Source of the DNA: PALSA-1004 sp041483135
Lineage (GTDB): Bacteria > Pseudomonadota > Gammaproteobacteria > Burkholderiales > SG8-41
DNA length: 64,000 bases
Direction: 5' to 3'
Assembly (NCBI GenBank): GCA_041483135.1
Contig: JBGPFE010000009.1
Coordinates: 57,182-121,181, forward strand
The position numbers and the translations under genes were made by a program. The notes beneath the pieces are model-generated. The model searched no databases. It saw only the letters and a list, made by a program, of their open reading frames with translations, and was not told where the DNA came from. Shown piece by piece: positions 32,295 to 40,340 of this stretch (position 1 is its first letter; each line of letters starts with the position of its first letter).

Positions 32295-32888
32295 TTATTT
32301 TTGCGGCCCGGTCCGCTTTGCGTCGTCCGTGGCGGTGACTTTCACTTCGGGTCCGCTGCGCTTTTCTTCATCCTTGGCGATGACTTTCACTTCCGGTCCG
32401 CTGCGCTTTGCGTCTTCCGTGATGATGACTTTCACATCGGGCGGGTTCGCTCGCGGCTCCTCCAGCGATACCGCTTTGTTCTGCTCCTCGACATGCCGCG
32501 TGACCGCCTGGACGTGCTCGAAGCGTACCGTATCGACCTGGCGCGCGAATTGCTGGTAGACGACGTAGGTGAGCACGGAAGCAAGTACCGCAAAAATCAC
32601 GGCCTCGACGCCAAGCTTTTTGTGCGCGGTGGCGCCTTCCGGAAAGAACATGAGCTGCACGCCGGTTTCGGCCGCATGAAGCTTGGCGTCGTACATCGCG
32701 CGCTTCTTCTGATCGGACAGGATCTTGTAACCCTCGCGGATCAGGGTGAGCTCGGTCATCGTCTCCGTGGTGCCGCGCATGCTCGTGGTCGCGCCCAGCT
32801 TCTGCGTCAGGCTCGCGTACGCACTGTCGATCTGGGCCTGATCTGCATCGTGCGGCACGCCGAGCATTTCATAGAATGTCCTTTTCAT
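32295..32888 (-). CDS. J-domain-like membrane protein lacking HPD, with C-terminal 15-residue repeats
   Basis: The start at 32888 gives about 197 residues. Residues 1-65 follow the J-domain layout (MKRTFYEMLGVPHDADQAQI, then IREGYKILSDQKKRAMYDAK), but the HPD tripeptide between helices II and III is absent. A single membrane segment (AVIFAVLASVLTYVVYQQFA) follows. The tail consists of three copies of a 15-residue unit, P(D/E)VKVxxxx(D/E)xKRxG. Without HPD it should not stimulate DnaK ATPase, so it may be a scaffold. It follows a second J-like gene 17 bp upstream. The link to the neighbouring T1SS is inferred from the shared operator. Confidence 0.65.
   Translation of the reverse strand: MKRTFYEMLGVPHDADQAQIDSAYASLTQKLGATTSMRGTTETMTELTLIREGYKILSDQKKRAMYDAKLHAAETGVQLMFFPEGATAHKKLGVEAVIFAVLASVLTYVVYQQFARQVDTVRFEHVQAVTRHVEEQNKAVSLEEPRANPPDVKVIITEDAKRSGPEVKVIAKDEEKRSGPEVKVTATDDAKRTGPQK
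32302..32435 (-). repeat. Three 15-codon in-frame repeats at the end of the J-like gene
   Basis: Units read PDVKVIITEDAKRSG, PEVKVIAKDEEKRSG and PEVKVTATDDAKRTG. DNA identity is high, indicating recent tandem duplication. Confidence 0.8.
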
Positions 32889-32905
32889 GGCGGCACTCCG
32901 TTGGC

Positions 32906-33190
32906 TCACGACTTATGTACTCCGGTGTGCTTAGGCATTACGTTGTGTTTTTTCGCGCGCTGCAGCAGGGATTGCGTCTGCAGGCCGTGGTCGTAGTTCG
33001 CGCGCGCAGCGGGATCCGACAGCGTGCGGTAGGCAAATTGCACGGCGACGTATTGCTCGCGCGCAGTCGCGCTGTCTTTATTGGCGGGGTTGCTGGGATC
33101 GAATTTCCTGGCGAGCCTGAAAAACGATTGCTGGATTGCTTTTTGGCTCGCCTGCGGCGTGATGCCAAGCTGCTCGTATAACGTTTTCAT
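32906..33190 (-). CDS. Small J-domain-like protein without HPD
   Basis: A 94-residue protein: MKTLYEQLGITPQASQKAIQ, then FRLARKFDPSNPANKDSATA, then VQFAYRTLSDPAARANYDHG. The helix pattern and the closing LSDPxxRxxYD are those of a J domain, but the position of HPD reads FDP. It is the first gene of a two-gene unit with the membrane J-like protein. Its promoter region shares an operator-like palindrome with hlyB. A co-chaperone-like or scaffold role during export of giant RTX proteins is a testable guess. Confidence 0.7.
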   Translation of the reverse strand: MKTLYEQLGITPQASQKAIQQSFFRLARKFDPSNPANKDSATAREQYVAVQFAYRTLSDPAARANYDHGLQTQSLLQRAKKHNVMPKHTGVHKS

Positions 33191-33268
33191 GCGCCCCCTC
33201 CCCCGATACGCAACATGTAACTAGACATCGTTTTAGCATTAGAATCAAGGTTGTAATCTCGTGTCAAA

Positions 33269-33285
33269 TCTGTCGATTTGATAGA
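33269..33285 (-). promoter_or_regulatory. Operator-like site upstream of the J-like genes
   Basis: TCTGTCGATTTGATAGA lies about 80 bp upstream of the J-gene start. Its reverse complement, TCTATCAAATCGACAGA, matches the hlyB site at 15 of 17 positions, and further A/T-rich bases outside the core also agree. The rest of 33191-33554 is AT-rich and non-coding up to the ygfZ start region. Confidence 0.55.
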
Positions 33286-33554
33286 TTTTCTCTAAGCGGT
33301 TGATTTATATTTAAATTTCTCTTACTTTGGCAAAAAGCCCTGGTTAAATATTTGTTTCAGCGTGCATTATTTCTCAGTTCCGCGGCAATCGGGGCACGCT
33401 GCGCCGCGACTGACTCCTGAACCCAAACCGGCAGACTCTCCTGAAAACCGAGCCAGCAAACAGCAGACATACGGCGGTCAAGCACGGCCCCGAGATCGAT
33501 GAACTGCGTGCCGCAAAATCAGCGACCGTCTTCGCGGATCTGAGCGAGTCCGGA

Positions 33555-34442
33555 TTGATCCATTTTTCCGGCGCGGACAGCGGAGCGTTCCTGCACGCTC
33601 AACTCAGTTGCGATGTCGAAAGCCTGCAGCCGGGGCAGGCCCGGTACGGAAGCTACAACTCGCCGAAAGGCAGGATGCTCGCGAGCTTTCTGCTGTGGCG
33701 GAGCAACGCCGGATACGTGATGGACTTGCCGCGCGCCCTGCGCGAGCCGATACGCAAGCGGCTGGCGATGTATATCCTGCGCTCCAGGGTCACGGCGACC
33801 GACATCAGCGACGATCATGTATTGATCGGCATCTTCGGCGTGCGCGCGGAAGCGGCTTTGAAGCCCCTGTTCGATACGATCCCCGCGGCTCCGCTCACCA
33901 TGACGACCGACCGGAACGCGAGCCTGCTGCGACTCGATGCCAATCGCTTTCTCATCATGGCCTCGCCCGCGCGAGCGCCGGAGCTGCGGGACGTGCTGGG
34001 CAAAGACGCGGTTCCCGTCACCCAAACAGTCTGGAACTGGACCGATATCAGAGCGGGCATCCCGTATATCACGCTCGCCACGCAAGAGCAGTTCGTGCCG
34101 CAGATGGCGAATCTGGATCTGATCGGCGGCGTGAGCTTCACCAAAGGCTGCTACCCCGGGCAGGAGATCGTTGCGCGCATGCATTACCTCGGCAAGTTGA
34201 AGCAGCGCATGTATCTGGCCAATGTCGCCACCCGGGAAGCGCCGCAGCCGGGAGACAAGCTCTACAGCGCCGATACGGGAGATCAGTCGAGCGGCATGAT
34301 CGTGAACGCCGCGCCCTCCCCCGACGGCGGGCACGATGTGCTGGCAGTGATCCAGATCGAAAGCGCCCGGCGCGGCGAGGTGCGCTGGAAGTCGCTCGAC
34401 GGGCCGCTGCTCAAGTTTCTCGAATTGCCGTACGCGTCTTGA
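33555..34442 (+). CDS. ygfZ: YgfZ/GcvT folate-binding protein (Fe-S cluster assembly factor)
   Basis: The signature KGCYPGQEIVARMHYLGKLK is present, as are FLHAQLSCDVESLQPGQARY and SPKGRMLASFLLW. YgfZ supports repair or assembly of certain Fe-S enzymes such as MiaB, using folate. The start is a problem: TTG at 33555 is the first conventional codon. But upstream in the same frame ELRAAKSATVFADLSESGLI is clearly homologous to the YgfZ N-terminus and runs open back to 33414 without ATG, GTG or TTG. Either a CTG (33441 or 33417) is used, or the true start has been lost. Function is secure, the N-terminus is not. Confidence 0.85.
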   Translation: MIHFSGADSGAFLHAQLSCDVESLQPGQARYGSYNSPKGRMLASFLLWRSNAGYVMDLPRALREPIRKRLAMYILRSRVTATDISDDHVLIGIFGVRAEAALKPLFDTIPAAPLTMTTDRNASLLRLDANRFLIMASPARAPELRDVLGKDAVPVTQTVWNWTDIRAGIPYITLATQEQFVPQMANLDLIGGVSFTKGCYPGQEIVARMHYLGKLKQRMYLANVATREAPQPGDKLYSADTGDQSSGMIVNAAPSPDGGHDVLAVIQIESARRGEVRWKSLDGPLLKFLELPYAS

Positions 34443-34572
34443 GCGGCTAATTTACCAACGGAAGCTTTGATTAAGCCTCGTCTACTGAACAGGGCTTCCC
34501 CTGACTTAGGGGATTTACAAGGGGGCATCGCCCTCTTGCTCAAACATCATCGATCACGAATTCGAGGGCCGA

Positions 34573-34857
34573 GTGTCACATTCATACTATATTTACTACC
34601 GCGTCGATCCGGTGCAAGCCGAGGCAGCCGGTCCGCGCATCAAACAACTGCTGGATGCGGTCAAAGGATCAACCGGGATCGCGGGCCGGATCATGCGAAA
34701 GCGCGGTGAACCGAATCTGTGGATGGAGGTCTATGAAAACATCGCCGATGAAGCCCGGTTCGAGCGGGAGCTGGCGGAAGCCGTGGGTAAACTCAAAGTC
34801 GCCGAATTTTTACAGCCGGGCAGCGCGCGTCAAACCGAATGTTTTGAAGAGCCGTGA
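34573..34857 (+). CDS. DUF4936 family protein
   Basis: A 94-residue protein from a GTG start: MSHSYYIYYRVDPVQAEAAG, then GIAGRIMRKRGEPNLWMEVY and the conserved end GSARQTECFEEP. This matches the small DUF4936 family found near ygfZ in betaproteobacteria. The fold is probably a ferredoxin-like alpha/beta sandwich with stress-response dimeric barrel character. Biochemical function is unknown. It shares direction with ygfZ and may be in its operon (130-bp gap). Confidence 0.75.
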   Translation: MSHSYYIYYRVDPVQAEAAGPRIKQLLDAVKGSTGIAGRIMRKRGEPNLWMEVYENIADEARFERELAEAVGKLKVAEFLQPGSARQTECFEEP

Positions 34858-34863
34858 GCACAG

Positions 34864-34937
34864 ATGAAGGATGAGGGATGAAGGCAGCGATGTTGAATGC
34901 TGTTCACCATTCACGATTCACCATTAACCATTCACCA
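34864..34937. repeat. Two heptad microrepeat arrays before the NRDE gene
   Basis: Left array: three 7-bp units ATGAAGG, ATGAGGG, ATGAAGG (34864-34884). Right array: five units TTCACCA, TTCACGA, TTCACCA, TTAACCA, TTCACCA (34903-34937). The period is exactly 7 in both. Confidence 0.75.
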
Positions 34938-34942
34938 AGTTC

Positions 34943-35734
34943 ATGTGCCTGATCCTTTTCGCGCATAAGGTTCACCCCCGCTATCCGCTGGTATTGGCGG
35001 CGAACCGGGACGAAGTGTACGTCCGCCCCACCGCTCCGGCGGCGTTCTGGGACGACCATCCGCAGATTTACGGCGGGCGCGATCTCGAGCATGGCGGCAC
35101 CTGGCTCGGCATTACGCGCAGCGGCAAAATAGCTGCGGTCACGAACTTCCGCGACGGCTACGCAACCAAGAGTTCCATGCGCTCGCGCGGCGAATTGGTC
35201 AGCAACTTTCTGCGCGGCAACCAGGCGGCGGCCGAATACGTGAATCGCGTGGGCCGCGATGCCGATGCCTATAACGGCTTCAATCTGATTGCGGGCGATC
35301 TCGACGGGCTGCATTACATCACGAATCGCGGCGGCTATATATCGGCGATCGCGCCCGGCATACACGGTCTGAGCAACCATCTGCTGGACACGCCGTGGCC
35401 CAAAGTCGAGCGCGGCAGGAAAATTCTTGCCGATCTGTTGCAGCAGGAAGTTCAGGAATTGATCGATGGCCTGTTTGCGGTACTCGCGGACCGCGCGATC
35501 GCAGCCGACGACGCGCTTCCCGACACCGGCGTGGGATTGCCGCGGGAGCGCGTTCTGTCCCCCGCTTTCATCGTCTCGCCGGCTTACGGCACGCGCTCGT
35601 CGACCGTGCTCCTGGTCGACAATCACGGCCAGGTGATTTTCATCGAGCGCAGTTTCGGCGAACGCGGCAAATCCGGCAAATCGGTAACCGGGCGCTTCGC
35701 GCTGGAGGCAACCCCTAGCCCCGCTTCGGCTTGA
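34943..35734 (+). CDS. NRDE family protein (TANGO2-like)
   Basis: Begins MCLILFAHKVHPRYPLVLAA followed by the family motif NRDE, and contains GGRDLEHGGTWLGITRSGKI, GFNLIAGDL and SPAYGTRSSTVLLVD. The N-terminal Cys2 is the expected nucleophile of an Ntn-hydrolase-like fold. Homologues (TANGO2, Ser/Thr-rich protein T10) are linked to haem or lipid handling in eukaryotes; the bacterial role is not settled. The length of 263 residues is normal. The end overlaps the convergent GNAT gene by 20 bp. Confidence 0.85.
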   Translation: MCLILFAHKVHPRYPLVLAANRDEVYVRPTAPAAFWDDHPQIYGGRDLEHGGTWLGITRSGKIAAVTNFRDGYATKSSMRSRGELVSNFLRGNQAAAEYVNRVGRDADAYNGFNLIAGDLDGLHYITNRGGYISAIAPGIHGLSNHLLDTPWPKVERGRKILADLLQQEVQELIDGLFAVLADRAIAADDALPDTGVGLPRERVLSPAFIVSPAYGTRSSTVLLVDNHGQVIFIERSFGERGKSGKSVTGRFALEATPSPASA

Positions 35735-36167
35735 TCAATTCGAGCCGCATGGTGCGATGGGGTATGCCCGCATCCATGAATTCGTCGCTAATGACTGCAA
35801 AACCGAACCGCGCGTAGAACTGCAACGCGCGCGTCTGCGCGTTCAGCACCGCACTCTCGAATCCCTTTTCCCTCGCAGCCGCGATCAGCTCCGTCAGTAT
35901 CGCGCTACCGACACCCTTGCCGCGCCAGTGCCCGAGGACAGCCATGCGACCGATGTGCCCATCGGGCAGCAGGCGCCCGGTGCCGATCGCTTCGCCTGCC
36001 GCTGTTTGCGCCAGCACGTGGATGCATTGCCCGTCGAGACCGTCCCATTCGAGCTCTGCGGGAACGTTCTGCTCGTCGACGAAAACGGTCTTGCGCACCG
36101 CCCTCAATAAATCGCCGGCTTCGTTCCAGCCGACGCGATTGATCTTAAATTGAGAAGAGCGGTTCAT
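35715..36167 (-). CDS. GNAT family N-acetyltransferase
   Basis: A 150-residue single-domain GNAT. Acetyl-CoA-binding motif A is seen in GRMAVLGHWRGKGVGSAILT (R/QxxGxG/A as RGKGVG). The N-terminus has VRKTVFVDEQNVP, and the end has GIPHRTMRLEL, the pattern of ElaA/YitI-like acetyltransferases. The acceptor is unknown. It is divergent from the aldolase gene, with a 60-bp spacer containing TATAAT at 36178-36183 for the plus strand. Confidence 0.85.
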   Translation of the reverse strand: MNRSSQFKINRVGWNEAGDLLRAVRKTVFVDEQNVPAELEWDGLDGQCIHVLAQTAAGEAIGTGRLLPDGHIGRMAVLGHWRGKGVGSAILTELIAAAREKGFESAVLNAQTRALQFYARFGFAVISDEFMDAGIPHRTMRLELIKPKRG

Positions 36168-36227
36168 CGCCGTGAATTATAATGGCAGCCTCCTCATTGC
36201 GAACGATTGATTCAGGGATACGGATCG

Positions 36228-38201
36228 ATGCAAAGCCTGTGGAACGACCGGGATGCTGCCGGGCACAAGAGCGATCTGGCGCAGCGCGTTTACACGTCAC
36301 GCCTGCTTGGCCGGGACAAGACGCTCGTGCTGCACGGCGGCGGCAATACTTCGGTCAAGATCCGCGAGCGCAATCTGGTCGGCGACGAGGAGGTAATCCT
36401 CTACGTCAAAGGCAGCGGCTGGGACCTCGAATCCATCGAGGAAGCCGGTTTCTCGCCGGTGCGCATGGCGCATTTGCTCAAGCTCGCGCAACTCAAAACG
36501 CTGAGCGATCCGCAAATGGTCAACGAGCTCGCGACGCACATGACGCGCGCCTCGGCGCCGGCGCCGTCGGTAGAGACCATCCTGCACGCGCTGCTGCCGC
36601 ATAAATTCGTCGATCACACGCATGCCGACGCCGTGCTGGCGGTCGCCAATACCGCGGACGGCGAAAAGCGCATCGCGGAGATCTACGGCGACCAAGTGGT
36701 CGTCATCCCCTACGTCATGCCCGGCTTCGACCTGGCGCGGCTGTGCGCCGAGATATATCCCAAACACGCTGGTAAAAACACCATCGGCATGGTGTTAATG
36801 AAGCACGGCATTTTCTCGTTCGGCGCGACCGCCAGGGAATCCTACGAGCGCATGATCCGGCTCGTCGATCTCGCCGAGCGCTATCTCGAACGGCATGGCG
36901 CGTGGCAACTCAAGCACGCTGCGGAGCGCGCCGGCAAATCAGCGGATCGCGCCGAAATCGCCGGACTGCGGCGAAACGTATCACGCGTGGCCGGCAATCC
37001 CATGGTCATGGCGACGCATCAAGACGCGCGCACTTCATCCTTCGTGCAACGCGCCGACATAGCGACCGTATCGCAGCAAGGGCCGGCGACGCCCGATCAC
37101 GCAATCCGCACCAAGCGCGTGCCGCTGCTCGGCCGCGAGATCGAGAATTATGCGCAGTCGTACCGCGCCTATTTCGAGCAACATGCGCCGCTTTCGAAAG
37201 AGCCGAAAACCATGCTCGACCCGGCGCCGCGCATCGTGCTCGACCCTGCGCTTGGCATGTGCGCAATCGGACGCGCGACCAGGGACGCCGCCATCGTCGC
37301 CGATCTTTATTCCCACACCATGGATGTGATCGAGCGCGCAACACTGCTTGGCGGCTATCAGGCCCTGCCGGCGCGCGATATTTTCGAGGTCGAATACTGG
37401 GACCTCGAGCAGGCCAAGCTGCGCAAAGCCGGCAAACCGCCGCTCTTCACCGGCGAAGTCGCGCTCGTCACCGGCGCGGCATCAGGCATCGGCAAGGCGT
37501 GCGTCGATGCGCTGCTCGCGCGCGGCGCTGCGGTGGTCGGGCTCGATATCGACGGCCGCATCGAAACCCTGCACCGGCGCGAGGATTTTCTTGGCATCCG
37601 CTGCGATGTAACGTCACCACAGGCCGTCAACACCGCGCTCGACAAAGCGGTGCGAACTTATGGCGGTCTCGACGTCCTGATACTCAATGCCGGCATCTTT
37701 CCCGGCGGCACGGCGATTGCGGCGCTCGACAACGACGCCTGGCGCAAAGTGATGAGCGTCAATCTCGACGCCAATCTGATGCTGCTGCGCGAATGTCACC
37801 CGCTGCTCAAGCTCGCGCCGCGCGGCGGGCGCGTCGTCGTGATCGGCTCCAAGAATGTACCCGCGCCCGGGCCCGGTGCCGCGGCCTATTCAGCGTCCAA
37901 GGCAGCCCTCACCCAGGTCGCGCGCGTCGCGGCGCTCGAATGGGGGGCAGACAACATCCGCATCAACACGCTGCATCCGAACGCGGTATTCGATACCGGT
38001 ATCTGGACCGCCGAAGTGCTGCAGGCCCGCGCCGCGCAATACGACTTGAGCGTCGAGCAATACAAGAAAAAAAATGTGCTCAAAACCGAGGTCACCAGCC
38101 GCGACGTGGCGGAACTTGCCACCGAAATGTGCGGCCCGCTGTTTGCCAAGACCACCGGCGCGCAAGTGCCGATCGACGGCGGCAACGAGCGCGTGATCTG
38201 A
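36228..38201 (+). CDS. Bifunctional class II aldolase / short-chain dehydrogenase
   Basis: The ATG at 36228 gives 657 residues. The N-terminal half (1 to about 400) is a class II (L-fuculose/L-rhamnulose-phosphate type) aldolase: LVLHGGGNTSVKIRE, and zinc ligands in FVDHTHADAVLAV. The C-terminal 250 residues are an SDR: VTGAASGIGKACVDALLARG, NAGIFPGG, YSASKAA and PIDGGNERV. Such fusions cleave a ketose-1-phosphate to DHAP and an aldehyde and then oxidise or reduce the aldehyde. The stop overlaps the mtnA start by one base (TGATG). The substrate is therefore probably 5-methylthioribulose-1-phosphate or 5-deoxyribulose-1-phosphate rather than rhamnulose-1-phosphate (inference). Confidence 0.88.
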   Translation: MQSLWNDRDAAGHKSDLAQRVYTSRLLGRDKTLVLHGGGNTSVKIRERNLVGDEEVILYVKGSGWDLESIEEAGFSPVRMAHLLKLAQLKTLSDPQMVNELATHMTRASAPAPSVETILHALLPHKFVDHTHADAVLAVANTADGEKRIAEIYGDQVVVIPYVMPGFDLARLCAEIYPKHAGKNTIGMVLMKHGIFSFGATARESYERMIRLVDLAERYLERHGAWQLKHAAERAGKSADRAEIAGLRRNVSRVAGNPMVMATHQDARTSSFVQRADIATVSQQGPATPDHAIRTKRVPLLGREIENYAQSYRAYFEQHAPLSKEPKTMLDPAPRIVLDPALGMCAIGRATRDAAIVADLYSHTMDVIERATLLGGYQALPARDIFEVEYWDLEQAKLRKAGKPPLFTGEVALVTGAASGIGKACVDALLARGAAVVGLDIDGRIETLHRREDFLGIRCDVTSPQAVNTALDKAVRTYGGLDVLILNAGIFPGGTAIAALDNDAWRKVMSVNLDANLMLLRECHPLLKLAPRGGRVVVIGSKNVPAPGPGAAAYSASKAALTQVARVAALEWGADNIRINTLHPNAVFDTGIWTAEVLQARAAQYDLSVEQYKKKNVLKTEVTSRDVAELATEMCGPLFAKTTGAQVPIDGGNERVI

Positions 38202-39256
38202 TGCCGGCTTTGGCGAGCAAAGTCGAAACGCTGCGCTGGCGTGACGGCCGGTTCGAGATGATCGACCAGCGCGCGCTCCCCGCTGTCATCCGCTACCTCC
38301 AGTTTGAATCCGCCGCCGCAGTCGCCGGCGGCATCCGCAGCATGGTGGTGCGCGGCGCGCCGGCAATCGGCTGCGCCGCCGCTTATGGCGTAGCACTCGA
38401 AGCGCTGCGCTTACAGAACAAAAAGCCCGCCGACTTCGGTACCGGACTCGAAGCCGGATTTGCTGCGCTGGCGGCAAGCCGCCCTACGGCAGTCAATCTG
38501 TTCTGGGCGCTCGCGCGAATGCGCAATGCCTGGCAAACGTTCGGCGGCAGCACGCCTGCGCAGATTGCACCGATGCTGCTCGCCGAAGCGCACGCGATCT
38601 ATGCTGCAGACATTGAAGCCAATCACCGCATGGGCGAGCATGGCGCCAAGCTGATCAAAGACGGCGCCCGGGTGTTGACCCATTGCAATGCCGGAGCGCT
38701 TGCCACGGCCGGTTACGGCACTGCGCTCGGCGTGATCCGCTCGGCGGTCGCGGCCGGCAAGCAAGTGAATGTATTCGCGAACGAGACGCGCCCGTTTTTG
38801 CAGGGCGCGCGGCTCACGGCATGGGAACTCATGCAGGACGATATCCCGGTGACGCTGATCGCCGACAGTGCGGCCGGTTTTCTGATGAGCCGCGGCGAAA
38901 TCGACGTCATCGTGGTCGGCGCCGACCGCATAGCCGCCAACGGCGACGTCGCCAACAAGATCGGCACTTATTCCGTCGCCGTGCTCGCGCAGCGGCATCG
39001 CGTCCCGTTCTACGTCGCCGCGCCGCTGTCGACGATCGATGCGAACGTTGCGCGCGGCGCCGACATTCCGATCGAGGAACGCAGCGCCGACGAGATCCGA
39101 GGCTATGGGGAAACGCGCTGGGCGCCAGATCACGCTACGGCGCGCAACCCGGTGTTCGATGTGACGCCGGCGGAACTCGTCACCGGCCTGATCACGGAAA
39201 AGGGAGTGGTGCCGGCGCCCGACGCCGGTAAAATCAGAAAACTGCTGGGAAAATAA
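38201..39256 (+). CDS. mtnA: S-methyl-5-thioribose-1-phosphate isomerase
   Basis: A 351-residue eIF2B-like isomerase. Conserved pieces are SMVVRGAPAIGCAAAYGVAL, the catalytic Cys in VLTHCNAGALATAGYGTALG, VFANETRPFLQGARLTAWEL and the catalytic Asp region VIVVGADRIAANGDVANKIG. It converts methylthioribose-1-phosphate to methylthioribulose-1-phosphate, the step before cleavage or dehydration. Coupling to an aldolase-SDR fusion suggests a DHAP-shunt type of methylthioadenosine/5'-deoxyadenosine disposal. No mtnB-D genes are visible nearby. Confidence 0.92.
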   Translation: MPALASKVETLRWRDGRFEMIDQRALPAVIRYLQFESAAAVAGGIRSMVVRGAPAIGCAAAYGVALEALRLQNKKPADFGTGLEAGFAALAASRPTAVNLFWALARMRNAWQTFGGSTPAQIAPMLLAEAHAIYAADIEANHRMGEHGAKLIKDGARVLTHCNAGALATAGYGTALGVIRSAVAAGKQVNVFANETRPFLQGARLTAWELMQDDIPVTLIADSAAGFLMSRGEIDVIVVGADRIAANGDVANKIGTYSVAVLAQRHRVPFYVAAPLSTIDANVARGADIPIEERSADEIRGYGETRWAPDHATARNPVFDVTPAELVTGLITEKGVVPAPDAGKIRKLLGK

Positions 39257-39289
39257 CCGGGCTAGTCTTAAAAACCCGGAAAACCTGTT

Positions 39290-39388
39290 AACCGCGGATT
39301 AACGCCGATAAAAATCCGCACCCATCAAAACAACCACCGGTATGGCTTTTGATTGTATCCGCGTTCATCTGCGTTCATCGGCGGTTGC
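39290..39388. repeat. Inverted pair of GCGTTCAT-type microrepeats
   Basis: The right arm (39357-39388) holds units ATCCGCGTTC, ATCTGCGTTC, ATCGGCGGTT. The left arm (39290-39319) holds related units in reverse complement (AACCGCGGAT, TAACGCCGAT). Together they can form an imperfect long hairpin between mtnA and the convergent SDR gene. They may act as a bidirectional terminator. Confidence 0.6.
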
Positions 39389-39406
39389 GTTTTATTGAAA
39401 TAGTCT

Positions 39407-40147
39407 CTAGATCGTGAGGCCGCCGCTGACTTCGATCACGGCGCCATTGATATAGCTCGCCTCATCCGAAGCGAGCCACGCAAACGTGTTGGCGATTTCC
39501 TCCGGTTTGCCGAGACGGCCCATAGGCACTTTTTCTTCGAGCGCGCGCAGCACCTTTTGCGGGATCGTACCGAGGATGGTGGTGGCGATGTATCCGGGAC
39601 ACACGGCATTCGCCCGAATGCCCTTGCGGCCGAGCTCGCGCGCCCAGGTCTTGACCATGCCGATCACGCCGGCCTTGGTCGCGGCGTAATTGGTCTGGCC
39701 GAAATTGCCGTGGAGGCCGACAATTGAAGACGCATTGAGGATCACGCCTGATTGTTGCGCCAGCATGGTGTTGACCACGGCCTTGGTGCAGTTGAAGACG
39801 CCTTTCAGGTTGATCTCGATCACGCGGTCAAACTGGGCCTCGCTCATGTTCTTCAACTGGGCGTCCTGCACGATGCCGGCATTGTTGACGAGACAATCGA
39901 CGCGGCCCCATTTCGCGACGGTCGCCGCCACCATTCCCTCGAGCGATTTGATGTCGCTCACGTCGGCCACATAACCCATGGCGTCGCCGCGGGTTTCCTT
40001 GCACATGATGACGGTTTCTTCGACACTTTCCGGGGTGAGGTCACAGACAACTACCTTGGCGCCTTCGGTGGCAAATTTGACGGCAGTGGCCTGCCCGATG
40101 CCCCGGCCGGCGCCGGTGATAATCGCTACCTTGTCCTGAAGCCTCAT
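39407..40147 (-). CDS. 3-oxoacyl-ACP reductase / acetoacetyl-CoA reductase-like SDR
   Basis: A 246-residue classical SDR: TGAGRGIG at 12-19, NNAGIV, catalytic Ser in LNASSIVGLHGNFGQ, then Tyr and Lys in TNYAATKAGVIGMV, and C-terminal INGAVIEVSGG. Sequence is nearest to FabG/PhaB. It stands alone, without fatty-acid or PHB genes nearby, so the substrate chain length cannot be fixed. It is convergent with mtnA. Confidence 0.85.
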   Translation of the reverse strand: MRLQDKVAIITGAGRGIGQATAVKFATEGAKVVVCDLTPESVEETVIMCKETRGDAMGYVADVSDIKSLEGMVAATVAKWGRVDCLVNNAGIVQDAQLKNMSEAQFDRVIEINLKGVFNCTKAVVNTMLAQQSGVILNASSIVGLHGNFGQTNYAATKAGVIGMVKTWARELGRKGIRANAVCPGYIATTILGTIPQKVLRALEEKVPMGRLGKPEEIANTFAWLASDEASYINGAVIEVSGGLTI

Positions 40148-40340
40148 TGGACCGCCTTTCCTGGAAATATTGAGCGTTTAGCGCCGTCGTTGCGGCGCAC
40201 AATCCCGGCGATTTTAGTGCACCGCACAATGATTCTGCAACATTTTCGTAATGTGGCATATTGAGGCACTTGGTGAATTGCCGGGGATTGCAGCGTAGTG
40301 CCTCCGGGGATGCCCGAAGATAAGCATGGGCGCGTTGGGT

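Noticed and set aside
36172..36184. TATAAT before the aldolase gene as a strong promoter
   Set aside because: The -10 is perfect but no acceptable -35 is found at 16-18 bp, so it is only mentioned with the neighbouring gene.
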